Assembly: GCA_026705925.1 (NCBI GenBank)
Contig: JAPOZT010000015.1
Span: forward strand, 124,001 to 188,000
DNA length: 64,000 nt
DNA from: Gemmatimonadota bacterium
Lineage (GTDB): Bacteria > JAAXHH01
Direction: 5' to 3'
The notes beneath the pieces were generated by a model. It did not search any database. It was given only the letters and a program-made list of their open reading frames with translations, and was not told the DNA's origin. The translations under genes were made by a program, and so were the position numbers. How positions within the stretch are numbered: the stretch's first letter is position 1; the number at the start of each line of letters is the position of its first letter. Shown here piece after piece: positions 1 to 8,473 of the stretch.

Positions 1-2
1 GG

Positions 3-125
3 AGGAATGAGGCCCTGATCACCCTGTCCGCCGACGAACGGCGTTTCTACCAGGACCTGCTCCGTGCGATCGGCGACGCGTCGCGGTCACGGAGCGGAAT
101 CTGCCTGGAATACCCCACGGCCTGA
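3..125 (+). CDS. C-terminal end of a CDS cut by the window edge
   Basis: An open frame enters from the left edge and ends at a TGA at 123-125, giving about 40 C-terminal residues with balanced charged and hydrophobic content (it includes LSADERRFYQDLLRAIGDAS). Codon use is GC-rich like its neighbours. The fragment is too short to place in a family. It lies 108 bases before a peptide-importer permease on the same strand, so it could be the end of another gene of that operon, but no ABC-ATPase motif is visible in this part. Confidence 0.5.
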   Translation, partial: RNEALITLSADERRFYQDLLRAIGDASRSRSGICLEYPTA

Positions 126-169
126 CCGATTCGGGCCAGTGACCGATTCGGGCCCGTGACGGATTCGGT
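123..169. repeat. 17-nt tandem repeat starting at a stop codon
   Basis: Units at 123-139, 140-156 and a partial third at 157-169 share the core TGACCGATTCGGGCC. The first unit begins exactly with the TGA stop of the upstream fragment. It is one of several short tandem arrays at gene boundaries in this window. Confidence 0.8.
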
Positions 170-233
170 GTTGTGGTTGTGCGGACCGGCGCGTTTCAAG
201 GATTGGGTGCGTTCCTGAGGATAGAAGGTTACC

Positions 234-1223
234 ATGACCGTCATTTCCCCATCTGCCGTCAGCGTCGAGTCGGAAGAGACCGGCCCGGCGTCTCTGCCCT
301 TCCTGCGGCGCATGCTGAAGCACCACATGGTCTGCGCCGGCGGCGGCCTGGTCCTGTTCCTGGCGGCCCTGGCACTGGCCGCCCCGGTCCTGACCGGGCT
401 GGGTTATCTACAGGACCCCATGCAGCAGTTGGCGGACGGTCTCGATGCCGACGGGTTGCCCATCCCGCCCGGCGACCGGTTTCTCCTCGGCACGGACCAA
501 CTCGGACGGGACGTGCTGGCCCGCCTGGTGCACGGCACCCGCATCTCCCTGCTCGTCGGCATCGTGGCCATGCTCATCGCCGTTTGCGTCGGGGTGACCG
601 TGGGCATGCTGGCAGGATTCCATGGCGGCTGGGTGAACACCTTGCTCATGCGCGGGACCGACGTCATGCTGGCCATACCCGGGCTGCTTCTGGCCATCGC
701 CTTCGCCGGACTGATGGATGGACGCGTGATCCGAATCCACTTCGAGTCCCTGGACTGGCACGTGCTGGATATCACGTTGAAACGGGGCCTTATCAGCGTG
801 TTCCTCGTCATTGGGCTCGTAAGCTGGACCTGGATCGCCCGGACCATCCGAAGCCAGGTACTGATCCTGAAGACCCGGGAGTTCGTTACGTCATCCCGGG
901 CCATCGGCTGTTCCGACATCCGTATCATGGTGCGGCACCTCCTGCCCAACATCCTTCCCTTGACCATCGTGCTCGGTTCCCTGGCCACGGCGAATACCGT
1001 GCTGCTCGACGCCGGACTGAGCTATCTGGGGGTCGGCGTGCCGCCGCCCGCGCCTTCGTGGGGTACCATGATCGCGGAGGGACAGCCGTACTTCATCGTC
1101 TCTCCGCACCTCACCATGGCTCCGGGCCTGTTCATCGTCACGGCCGTGGTGGGATTCAACCTGCTCGGCCAGGGCCTGCAGGAAGTACTGGATCCCTACG
1201 TGAAGGAGGGACAGGGACGATGA
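234..1223 (+). CDS. Peptide/nickel-type ABC importer permease (DppC/OppC family)
   Basis: This 329-residue inner-membrane protein is one half of the channel of an oligopeptide-type ABC importer. A cytoplasmic N-terminus of about 30 residues precedes a first hydrophobic helix (VLFLAALALAAPVL), followed by the OppC_N-type segment with the family phrase LGTDQLGRDVLARLVHGTRI, then further membrane helices. The ATPase-contact loop follows, around TREFVTSSRAIGCSDIRIM and the RHLLPNILP stretch. AGAAGG sits 5 bases before the ATG. The stop overlaps the start of the binding-protein gene (ATGA), so the two are translationally coupled. The substrate cannot be read from the sequence; peptides are usual. 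Confidence 0.93.
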   Translation: MTVISPSAVSVESEETGPASLPFLRRMLKHHMVCAGGGLVLFLAALALAAPVLTGLGYLQDPMQQLADGLDADGLPIPPGDRFLLGTDQLGRDVLARLVHGTRISLLVGIVAMLIAVCVGVTVGMLAGFHGGWVNTLLMRGTDVMLAIPGLLLAIAFAGLMDGRVIRIHFESLDWHVLDITLKRGLISVFLVIGLVSWTWIARTIRSQVLILKTREFVTSSRAIGCSDIRIMVRHLLPNILPLTIVLGSLATANTVLLDAGLSYLGVGVPPPAPSWGTMIAEGQPYFIVSPHLTMAPGLFIVTAVVGFNLLGQGLQEVLDPYVKEGQGR

Positions 1224-2887
1224 ATGGTACACAGGCACAGCAATCCGCGGCGCTGCATTCCACGTTCGAAGCCGCCCCTGGTCCCCGGTTGTGGGCTTCG
1301 ATGTGTCTTGTGGTGCTGTTCCTCGCGGTTTCATGTTCCGGAGACGCCCCTCCCAGCCGTCTGCACCCGGAGGAGAACGTCCTGCGGATCGCCGTGCCAT
1401 CGGACCCGCGATCACTCGATCCGGCCATCGCCTACGACGTGGTGACCTGGCCGCTGGTCCGCGCCATGTTCCACGGTCTGATCGATTATGACGACGATTT
1501 GAACCTGGTACCCTGGCACGCGCGTTCGTGGACGATCTCCGAGGATGGCCGGACCATTACCTTTAAATTGCGCCGGGACATCCGGTTCTCGAACGGCCGG
1601 CAAATCACCTCGGAAGATTTCGCCTGGTCCCTCCAACGGATCCTGGATCCCGCCACCAAATCCCCAGGGCAGGGGTTCTACCGGAACATCGCCGGTGCCC
1701 GGGCGTTTCAGGACAGTTCGGCGGACCGGGTCACGGGCCTGCGCACACCCGACCCCGAGACCCTGGTGATCGAGCTGGCCCATCCCGATCTGCCCTTCCT
1801 GTACTGCATGGCCATGCCCTTCGCGTACGCCGTACCACGAGAGGAGGTGGAGCGGCTCGGGGAGACTTTCGGTCGCTATCCCGTTGGCGCGGGACCCTTT
1901 GTGCTGGCGGACTGGCAGCGCGGAACGCGCATGCGTCTCGAGAAGAATCCATCCTACTACCGGGCGGACGAGGTCCGGCTGGAAGCCATCGAACTGATGG
2001 TCGGCGGAGACGAGACTCTGCACATGATGATGTTCGAACGGGGCGAGCTGGACATCGCGAGCGTTACGGCGACGGGGATTCCAGACGCGGACTTCATCCG
2101 GGTCATGAAAGACCCCGTCCTCAGCGAACGCGTCGCCCATCAACCCTTGAACGCCATCCAGTACCTCTCCATGAACACCGAGATGCCGCCCTTCGACCAC
2201 GTGAACGTGCGCAGGGCAGTCAACCACGCCATCGACCGGCAGCGGATCGTGAGCCTGATCAGCGACCGGGGCATCCTTGCCCGAGGCGTGCTGCCGCCCG
2301 GCATGCCGGGATTCAACGAGGAGCTCGAAGGATACGACCACGACCCGGAAAAGGCCCGCAGGCTGCTCGCGGAGGCCGGATACCCGGATGGATTCACCAC
2401 CGAACTCATGATAACGGCCCAAAGCGGCATCGATACCAAGATTGGACAGGCGGTGCAGCAGGACCTCGGAGAGGTCGGTATCACCGTGGAAATCAGGCCG
2501 GTCACCGGTTCGACGCGGATCGAAGCGACGGGCCGGCGCGGCGCGGTACCTTTCTCCACCTTCGGCTGGTACCAGGACTATCCGGATCCGAGCAATTTCC
2601 TCGACGTGCTCCTGAACGGCAACCGGATAACCGAGGTGAACAGCACCAACGTGGCATTCTATGACAATGCATCGGTAAATGCGTTGCTGGACGAGGCGTC
2701 CACCAGCACGGACATGGACTATCGCCTGGCACTCTACCGCGAGGCGGAGCGTCTGGTGGTGGAGGACGCGCCCTGGGTATTCCTGTACTACCCGCAGATG
2801 TACCTGCTCCGGCAACCCTGGCTCAAGGGCCTGAAGCTCAATCCGGTCTGGCCCATCCGCTATGAATTGATGTGGATCGAACCATGA
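1220..2887 (+). CDS. Peptide-binding lipoprotein of the ABC importer (SBP_bac_5 family)
   Basis: This is the extracytoplasmic solute receptor, 555 residues, the usual length for OppA/DppA. The ATG at 1220 overlaps the permease stop (ATGA). A frame open further upstream is only a shadow of the permease. A hydrophobic segment LVVLFLAVSC ends in a cysteine that can act as lipid anchor, although its lipobox (AVSC) is imperfect. The mature part has the family hallmarks: EENVLRIAVPSDPRSLDPA at the N-terminus, then LKRDIRFSNGRQITSEDFAWS-like text (written KLRRDIRFSNGR) and VGAGPFVLADWQRG. The substrate is unknown. Confidence 0.92.
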   Translation: MNGTQAQQSAALHSTFEAAPGPRLWASMCLVVLFLAVSCSGDAPPSRLHPEENVLRIAVPSDPRSLDPAIAYDVVTWPLVRAMFHGLIDYDDDLNLVPWHARSWTISEDGRTITFKLRRDIRFSNGRQITSEDFAWSLQRILDPATKSPGQGFYRNIAGARAFQDSSADRVTGLRTPDPETLVIELAHPDLPFLYCMAMPFAYAVPREEVERLGETFGRYPVGAGPFVLADWQRGTRMRLEKNPSYYRADEVRLEAIELMVGGDETLHMMMFERGELDIASVTATGIPDADFIRVMKDPVLSERVAHQPLNAIQYLSMNTEMPPFDHVNVRRAVNHAIDRQRIVSLISDRGILARGVLPPGMPGFNEELEGYDHDPEKARRLLAEAGYPDGFTTELMITAQSGIDTKIGQAVQQDLGEVGITVEIRPVTGSTRIEATGRRGAVPFSTFGWYQDYPDPSNFLDVLLNGNRITEVNSTNVAFYDNASVNALLDEASTSTDMDYRLALYREAERLVVEDAPWVFLYYPQMYLLRQPWLKGLKLNPVWPIRYELMWIEP

Positions 2888-2936
2888 AACACGGCCGAAA
2901 CCATAGAAGACCCCTGCCCTATAGAAGGACCTCGCC

Positions 2937-3857
2937 ATGTTGAGCAGGATCCTGCGCCGCCTGGGATGGGCGGCCGTGATACTGTGGGGGACCACGGTGA
3001 TCACGTTTTTGATCGTGCACGCGGTTCCGGCCGATCCGGTGCGGGTATACGCGGGGGCGAACGCCGATGCGGAAACCATCGAGCGGATCCGCACAGAAAT
3101 GGGCTTCGATGATCCGCTCATCGTGCAGTACGGCCGCTATATCGGCAACCTTCTGCGGGGCGACCTCGGCACGTCCCTGGTGACGGGAGAGCGGGTGCTC
3201 GACGCCCTCCTGGCGAAGTTTCCGGTAACCCTTTCCCTGGCGCTGACCGCGGTATGCCTGTGGATGCTGATGAGCGTGCCGCTGGGTGTCCTCACGGCGA
3301 AATACCGCGGCCGGGCCATCGACCGGGCGGTGCTCATCGTATCCCTGGTCGCCATTTCCCTGCCGGTCTTCTGGCTGGCCCGCATGCTGCAGTACTACCT
3401 GGCCTACCGTACCGGGCTGTTTCCGGTGGCCGGATGGGCGGGCTGGACCCACATCATCCTGCCGGCGGCGACCCTCGCGCTGGTGATTACGGGCTACTAC
3501 GCCCGGCTCGTTCACACGAACATGGTGGAGGTGCTGAACGCCGATTACGTGCGCGTGGCCCGCGCCAAAGGGATCCCCGAGTACGCCGTCCTGTTCAAGC
3601 ACGGGCTGCGGAACGCCGTCATCCCCGTCATTACCGTCCTGGGTCTCGACATGGCCGCGCTCATGGGCGGCGTGGTGTTCACCGAGAACGTCTTCGCCCT
3701 GCCCGGCCTGGGCGTCCTGGCCCTGCAGTCGGTCTTCAATCTCGACGTGCCCATGATCATGGGCGTCGTGCTCTTTTCGGCCGCGATGGTGGTCTGCGCC
3801 AACATCGTGGTGGATTTCGTGTATATGTGGATCGATCCCAGGGTCGAGGGGATGTAG
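2937..3857 (+). CDS. Peptide/nickel-type ABC importer permease (DppB/OppB family)
   Basis: This 306-residue membrane protein is the second half of the importer channel. It starts with a first helix (VILWGTTVITFLIVHAVP), followed by the DppB-type periplasmic region with GFDDPLIVQYGRYIGNLLRG and DLGTSLVTGERV. The ATPase-contact loop is at ADYVRVARAKGIPEYAVLF, next to KHGLRNAVIPVITVLG. AAGGACC precedes the ATG. The gene lies 49 bases after the binding-protein gene. The order C-A-B without the two ATPase genes means DppD/F must lie left of the window or elsewhere. Confidence 0.93.
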   Translation: MLSRILRRLGWAAVILWGTTVITFLIVHAVPADPVRVYAGANADAETIERIRTEMGFDDPLIVQYGRYIGNLLRGDLGTSLVTGERVLDALLAKFPVTLSLALTAVCLWMLMSVPLGVLTAKYRGRAIDRAVLIVSLVAISLPVFWLARMLQYYLAYRTGLFPVAGWAGWTHIILPAATLALVITGYYARLVHTNMVEVLNADYVRVARAKGIPEYAVLFKHGLRNAVIPVITVLGLDMAALMGGVVFTENVFALPGLGVLALQSVFNLDVPMIMGVVLFSAAMVVCANIVVDFVYMWIDPRVEGM

Positions 3858-3901
3858 CGTCCGGCTGACCGGCATCGGCCAGACGTCGGCCCGGAACCTT
3901 T

Positions 3902-4525
3902 TCAGGACAGCAGCGACGAAGTCAGCAGGTCCACCACCAGGTCTTCTTCTTCGTACCCGTAGGCCAGCCAGAACTGGTTGTCGTCGTGTTCCAGGATCAT
4001 CGTGGGGAACTTGTCGGCGTGGAGGGACCGGCGAAGCGCGAAGTCCTCGTGGAGCAGTTCGTCGGTGCGGGCCGAAACGAGGTCATCAGAGAAACGCTTC
4101 GTGTCCAGCTTCAATTCGCCGGCGAGTTGAACGAGTGTTTCCGCGTCCGAGGGGTTACGCGCTTCGAGGTAGTAAGCCCGCTGGATCGCGTGAAACATCG
4201 CACCGATGCCGTCCGGCCGCTGCATCCCGGCGGCGATGACCGCCCGGCAAGCCGGATAGGTCGATCTCCTGGGCTCGCAGTCCTTCCAGAAATCCCAGTT
4301 GAATTCCGCGCCCGTCCTTTCGGCGACCAGCCGCCACTGGGACTGCACGTAGGTCCGGGTTTCTTCAGGCATGGGGTCTTCAGCATCCCGGGCCAGGCCG
4401 CCCATGACGTAGCGGATGGGGATTTCTTCCGGAAGCACGCCGGAAACCGCCTCCAGCACCGGACTGAACCCCCAGCACCAGGAACACATGGGATCGGCGA
4501 TGTAGTAGAGTACGTCGCGTTGCAA
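3902..4525 (-). CDS. DsbA-family thiol oxidoreductase, probably cytoplasmic
   Basis: A thioredoxin-fold protein with an inserted helical domain. The active-site CSWC (C14-C17 from the start used here) follows the first strand, in YYIADPMCSWCWGF. The downstream text matches the DsbA-like group that includes FrnE and 2-hydroxychromene-2-carboxylate isomerases: PIRYVMGGLARDAEDP, then a helical block, then FPTMILEHDDNQFWLAYG, which carries the conserved cis-Pro area. I start it at TTG 4525, 207 residues, which begins right at the first strand. An ATG at 4582 would add 19 basic residues running into the promoter region of the divergent gene. There is no signal peptide. The gene is convergent with the importer operon. 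Confidence 0.85.
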   Translation of the reverse strand: MQRDVLYYIADPMCSWCWGFSPVLEAVSGVLPEEIPIRYVMGGLARDAEDPMPEETRTYVQSQWRLVAERTGAEFNWDFWKDCEPRRSTYPACRAVIAAGMQRPDGIGAMFHAIQRAYYLEARNPSDAETLVQLAGELKLDTKRFSDDLVSARTDELLHEDFALRRSLHADKFPTMILEHDDNQFWLAYGYEEEDLVVDLLTSSLLS

Positions 4526-4649
4526 ATTACACCGTCGCTTTCGTCGGTTGTGGACACCTAAAAAGACCTGTGCGCGTGCCATCGCGGAACGTATTATAGT
4601 GAAGCCGAGATCACCTTATCAAGAGAAGATATCACAAGGAGATGCGCAT

Positions 4650-5738
4650 ATGTTCAACGGACTGGGCATGGACATGGGAAACCTGTCTCGCCTGTCGCGC
4701 GCCAAGACGCGGTCCATCTCGCCGGAAAACACGGACGGCGGCAAGGGCCGGGGCGGCATGGCCACGGAGGGCACCGGCGCCCATAACGCGCGGCACCTGG
4801 GGCAGGGTTGGAAGATCTCCCCTTCCTTCGACATCGAAGCGGGGGAAACGCTGACGATGGCCGATATCGAAGGGCCCGGGGCCATTCAGCATATCTGGTT
4901 GACGCCCACCGGCCACTGGCGCTTCGCGATCCTGCGTATCTACTGGGATGACGAAGAGTATCCCTCCGTGGAATGCCCCATGGGCGATTTCTTCGCCTGC
5001 GGGTGGAGTGAATACGCCCACGTGTCCTCGCTGGCCGTGTGCGTGAACCCGGCCAGCGCGTTCAACTGCTACTGGGAGATGCCCTTTCGCAAGCGTTGCC
5101 GCATCACGCTGGAGAACATCGCCGACGAGAAGATGCGCGTGTACTACCAGATCGACTACACGCTGACCGAGATCCCCGAGGATGTCGGCTACTTCCACGC
5201 GAGCTTCCGGCGGACGAACCCCGTTCCCTACAAAGAGGTGTTCACCATACTGGACGGCGTGAAGGGGCACGGCCATTACGTCGGTACCTACATGGCGTGG
5301 GGATCCAACAGCAACGGATGGTGGGGCGAGGGGGAGATCAAATTCTACATCGACGGGGACGACGAGTTTCCGACGATCTGCGGGACGGGCGTCGAGGACT
5401 ACTTCTGCGGTTCGTACAACTTCGACATCGACGGCCGGTACGTGGAATACACCACCCCGTACGCAGGCATGCCCCAGGTCATCCGCCCCGACGGCATGTA
5501 CAAGTCCCAGCAGCGGTTCGGCATGTACCGGTGGCACGTGTCGGATCCGGTGCGGTTCGAGGAGGACCTGAAGGTAACCATCCAGGCATTGGGCTGGCGG
5601 CAACTGCTCGGCTTTACCCAGGGCGGCCCGTACCAGGCGCTCCAGGACGACGTCGCTTCGGTGGCCTTCTGGTACCAGACCCTGCCGAGCGTGCCCTTCC
5701 CCGCGCTGCCGGACCGGGACCAACTGGAAGTCATCTGA
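4650..5738 (+). CDS. DUF2961 / GH172-type glycoside hydrolase
   Basis: A 362-residue protein with no signal peptide. The DUF2961 hallmarks are clear: a GGKGRGGMATEG-type N-terminal loop, GPGAIQHIWLT, then the catalytic region GWWGEGEIKFYIDGD followed by TGVEDYFCGSYNF. GH172, the CAZy family built on DUF2961, contains difructose-anhydride and arabinan or fructan-type furanosidases with two catalytic glutamates. The candidates here are E227/E229 and E249. AAGGAG lies 8 bases before the ATG, which settles the start over an in-frame upstream ATG. A possible promoter (TGTGCG, 17 bases, TATTAT at 4592-4597) precedes it. The sugar substrate is unknown. The neighbouring MFS gene may be a co-expressed transporter. 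Confidence 0.88.
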   Translation: MFNGLGMDMGNLSRLSRAKTRSISPENTDGGKGRGGMATEGTGAHNARHLGQGWKISPSFDIEAGETLTMADIEGPGAIQHIWLTPTGHWRFAILRIYWDDEEYPSVECPMGDFFACGWSEYAHVSSLAVCVNPASAFNCYWEMPFRKRCRITLENIADEKMRVYYQIDYTLTEIPEDVGYFHASFRRTNPVPYKEVFTILDGVKGHGHYVGTYMAWGSNSNGWWGEGEIKFYIDGDDEFPTICGTGVEDYFCGSYNFDIDGRYVEYTTPYAGMPQVIRPDGMYKSQQRFGMYRWHVSDPVRFEEDLKVTIQALGWRQLLGFTQGGPYQALQDDVASVAFWYQTLPSVPFPALPDRDQLEVI

Positions 5739-5794
5739 TCGGGAGAGGAGTTGCCTGCGGCAGTACGGCGTGATCACCGGGCCGCGTGAACATA

Positions 5795-7048
5795 ATGGAA
5801 CCGGAACAGCTTCAGTCGGTCCGCAGCCGGATCACCCACACCCTCTTCGTTACCCAGGCCCTCTTCGGCGCTACCCAGGTCGCGGCCTTCACGGTGGTGC
5901 CCATCCTGGCGGCGCAGTTGTCCGACAGCGAGCGCATGACGGGCGTGCCCATGACCATCGCCTTTCTCGCGCGCTCGATCAGCGCCTTCCCCTTCGGCTG
6001 GATCATGGACCGCCTGGGTCGCCGGGCCGGGCTTACGGCCGGATACCTGTCGTCCCTGATCGCCGCCGCGGCCAGTTTCTTCAGCGTGGCCGTCCATTCC
6101 TTCGCGGGATTCTGCGTCGCGTCTTTCTTCGCCGGCATGGCGCGCAGTTCCAGCGAGCAGGCGCGTTTCATCGGCGCGGAAATCTATCCCGAAGACGAAC
6201 GGGCGCGCATCATCGGCCGAATCGTGTCCGCCGGCACCATCAGCGCCATCGGCGGCGCCATGATGGTGGCGCCCGCGGGGATCTGGATCGCGCAGTACGG
6301 CTATCCGCCCATGTCGGGGCCCTTCGTCGTCGGCGTGGGCCTGAGCCTGGCGGCAGTCCTGCTTACCCTCTTCCTGGTCCGCCCCGACCCGCTCGACCTT
6401 GCCCGGCGCATCAAGCCTTCCGCCGAATCGGAAATCGACGAGACGACCACCCGTCCCGTGCGGGAGATCCTCCGCAACGTGCACGTCCGGTACGGGATCG
6501 CGGCCATGGTGATCGGCCAGTTCGTCATGACGCTGCTCATGGTGATTACGCCCCTGCACATGAGCCACCACGACCACGGCACGTGGCTGATCTCGTGGGT
6601 CATCATGGCGCACGCCATCGGCATGTTCGGCGTTTCCGGCATCACCGGGCGGCTGATCATGCGGTGGGGCCAGCACGCCATCGTGAAGTGGGGCGTGCTC
6701 ATTCTCGTCGTATCCTGCGTGATCACCCCGGTTTCGCCCCGGTTCATCCCCCTGACGATCGCCCTCTTCCTCCTCGGCCTGGGGTGGAACTTCTGCTTCA
6801 TCGCCGGCTCCTCCCTGCTTTCGAACGCGCTCGCGCCCCTGGAACGGGGCCGCGTGCAGGGCGTCAACGAGATGTTCATCGCCCTGTCGGCGAGTTCGGC
6901 CAGCCTGGTGACGGGATTCCTCTTCGAATCGGGCGGCATGCTGCTGCTGGCGGCGATAGGGACCGCTTTCTCCGTCGGCCTGGGGTGCTGCAGCCTGGTT
7001 TATTCAAGGAAAACGGGGCGGGGGACGCTTGCGGAAGCGGCGGGATGA
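5795..7048 (+). CDS. MFS transporter
   Basis: A 417-residue inner-membrane protein of the major facilitator superfamily with about twelve hydrophobic helices. The motif between helices 2 and 3 is GWIMDRLGRRAGL, a good match to the family's G-x-x-x-D-R-x-G-R-R signature. A longer central loop (PDPLDLARRIKPSAESEIDE) divides the two halves. The start is uncertain: ATG 5795 is used, and GTG 5786 is in frame; neither has a clear ribosome-binding site. The gene lies 56 bases after the GH172-type gene on the same strand and may form an operon with it. The substrate and direction of transport cannot be told. Confidence 0.87.
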   Translation: MEPEQLQSVRSRITHTLFVTQALFGATQVAAFTVVPILAAQLSDSERMTGVPMTIAFLARSISAFPFGWIMDRLGRRAGLTAGYLSSLIAAAASFFSVAVHSFAGFCVASFFAGMARSSSEQARFIGAEIYPEDERARIIGRIVSAGTISAIGGAMMVAPAGIWIAQYGYPPMSGPFVVGVGLSLAAVLLTLFLVRPDPLDLARRIKPSAESEIDETTTRPVREILRNVHVRYGIAAMVIGQFVMTLLMVITPLHMSHHDHGTWLISWVIMAHAIGMFGVSGITGRLIMRWGQHAIVKWGVLILVVSCVITPVSPRFIPLTIALFLLGLGWNFCFIAGSSLLSNALAPLERGRVQGVNEMFIALSASSASLVTGFLFESGGMLLLAAIGTAFSVGLGCCSLVYSRKTGRGTLAEAAG

Positions 7049-7162
7049 GTACGGTGAGGCGGTCGGGAGGGGGCCGGCTGTGGAGAAGGCAGTCTGCGGT
7101 TGGGCGGCCGACTGAGCGCGGTGCGTTGAGCAGGAAGCGGCAGGATGAGCGCGGCAGGCTTG

Positions 7163-8329
7163 CTACGCGGACTCCGGGCGGACCGGAGCGGGAATCTCGT
7201 CCAACGAGGCACATCCCAGGTTGACCATGTTGACTTCGAGGTCGGCCTTCAGGATCTCGAAGGCGTGGTCGCCGCCCGTCTTGCCGAAGGCGCCTACACC
7301 GTACATGAAAGCCCTTCCCAGCATCACGAAATCAGCGCCCAGTGCGAGCGCTCGGATGATGTCCAGACCGGTGCGCACCCCGCTGTCGAAGAGGATGCGG
7401 GCCCGTCCGTTGACCTGTCGGACGATGGGCGGCAGTGCGTCGATGGCGGCGAGCGTGCCGTCGAACTGCCGCGCGCCGTGGTTCGAGACCTGGATGCCGT
7501 CCACGCCGGCCTCGATCGCCCGCTCCGCGTCGTCGGGGTGCAGGACGCCCTTCACAATCACCGGTCCATCCCATAGATCACGGACTTCCCGGATATAGTC
7601 CCAGTCCAGGGTGCCGCCCAGTTCCTGGCCGACGTAACTCGCCACCTCGCCCATCTGCTTCGAATCGGCGTACTTCTCGATGGCCCGGAGCCTGGGCAGC
7701 CCGGCGAGCAGGGTCTGGATCGTCCAGGTGGGGTGAGTCAGCGCTTCATACACGAAACCCGCCGTGATCCGCGGCGGCGTCTCCAGGCCCGCTCGGCTGG
7801 TCCGTTCCCTGCGGCTGCCCATGGGCACGTCCGCCGTCACCGCGAGCGTATGGAATCCCGCGTCCATCGCGCGCTTCAGCAGATCGTCGCGTACTTCGCG
7901 CCGCCGTGGCGGATAGAGCTGGAACCAGCCCATGTCGCCCACGATGGGTCCGACCGTCTCCGGCGCCTGCGTGGCCACCGTGCTCAGGCAGTAGGGAAAG
8001 CGGTATTTCGCGGCCGAGGCGGCCAGGATGAACTCCGCCCGGGGCCACATGAGCCCGGTGAGTCCCACGGGCGCCATGCCGAAGGGCACGCTGTAGGTCC
8101 GTCCGAACAGGGTCGTGGTCAGATCCGGTTTCAGTTCGCCCTTCATGAAAACCGGTGCGAGCGAGACCTCCGCCATGCGCTCCAGGTTCCTCGCCACGGC
8201 CCGTTCGTCGCCCGTGCCGCAGTCGAGGTACTCCCAGGCGATGTGCGGTAGCCGCTTGCGCGTCAGCATCCGCAGGTCACTCACCGCGGGGTACCGTTGC
8301 AGCCGCCGTTTGAATCGCTTTTCCGTCAT
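7163..8329 (-). CDS. FMN-dependent alpha-hydroxyacid oxidase/dehydrogenase
   Basis: A 388-residue TIM-barrel flavoenzyme of the LldD/glycolate oxidase family, which oxidises 2-hydroxyacids to 2-oxoacids. The family order is visible: PFGMAPVGLTGLMWPRAE (FMN site), STVATQAPETV, FQLYPPRRREV, ADVPMGSRRERTSR, the barrel lysine in GPVIVKGVLHPDDA, and catalytic SNHGARQFDG with H284 and R287. FDSGVRTGLDIIRALALGAD holds the FMN phosphate. No signal peptide or membrane anchor is seen, unlike some membrane-bound lactate dehydrogenases. The substrate (lactate, glycolate, mandelate or other) cannot be assigned. It is divergent from the M3 peptidase gene across a 144-base promoter region. Confidence 0.92.
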   Translation of the reverse strand: MTEKRFKRRLQRYPAVSDLRMLTRKRLPHIAWEYLDCGTGDERAVARNLERMAEVSLAPVFMKGELKPDLTTTLFGRTYSVPFGMAPVGLTGLMWPRAEFILAASAAKYRFPYCLSTVATQAPETVGPIVGDMGWFQLYPPRRREVRDDLLKRAMDAGFHTLAVTADVPMGSRRERTSRAGLETPPRITAGFVYEALTHPTWTIQTLLAGLPRLRAIEKYADSKQMGEVASYVGQELGGTLDWDYIREVRDLWDGPVIVKGVLHPDDAERAIEAGVDGIQVSNHGARQFDGTLAAIDALPPIVRQVNGRARILFDSGVRTGLDIIRALALGADFVMLGRAFMYGVGAFGKTGGDHAFEILKADLEVNMVNLGCASLDEIPAPVRPESA

Positions 8330-8362
8330 CCTTTTCGTTCCGGTTCGGATGGAAATGATCGG

Positions 8363-8391
8363 TTGATTTAGACCGTGGTCCTTCGTAATTT
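8363..8391 (+). promoter_or_regulatory. Sigma70-like promoter of the M3 peptidase operon
   Basis: TTGATT at 8363-8368, a 17-base spacer and TAATTT at 8386-8391 lie in the divergent gap about 80 bases before the start at 8474. The match to consensus is good for such a GC-rich genome. No experimental support. Confidence 0.5.
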
Positions 8392-8401
8392 GCTACGGTT
8401 C

Positions 8402-8424
8402 CCGCGCCTCGATTTCCGGCGCGG
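8402..8424 (+). other. Leader hairpin before the M3 peptidase gene
   Basis: CCGCGCC (8402-8408) and GGCGCGG (8418-8424) form a perfect 7-bp stem with a 9-base loop inside the predicted 5' leader. There is no U-run, so it is not an obvious terminator. It may stabilise or control the mRNA. Confidence 0.4.
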
Positions 8425-8473
8425 ATCGTACCCCAAGATAAACGTACGCAACAAAAAGGCAAGGCGATCGAAA

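Noticed and set aside
1412..3121. A 569-residue minus-strand ORF over the peptide importer
   Set aside because: It is antisense to the clear binding-protein gene and shows no domain.
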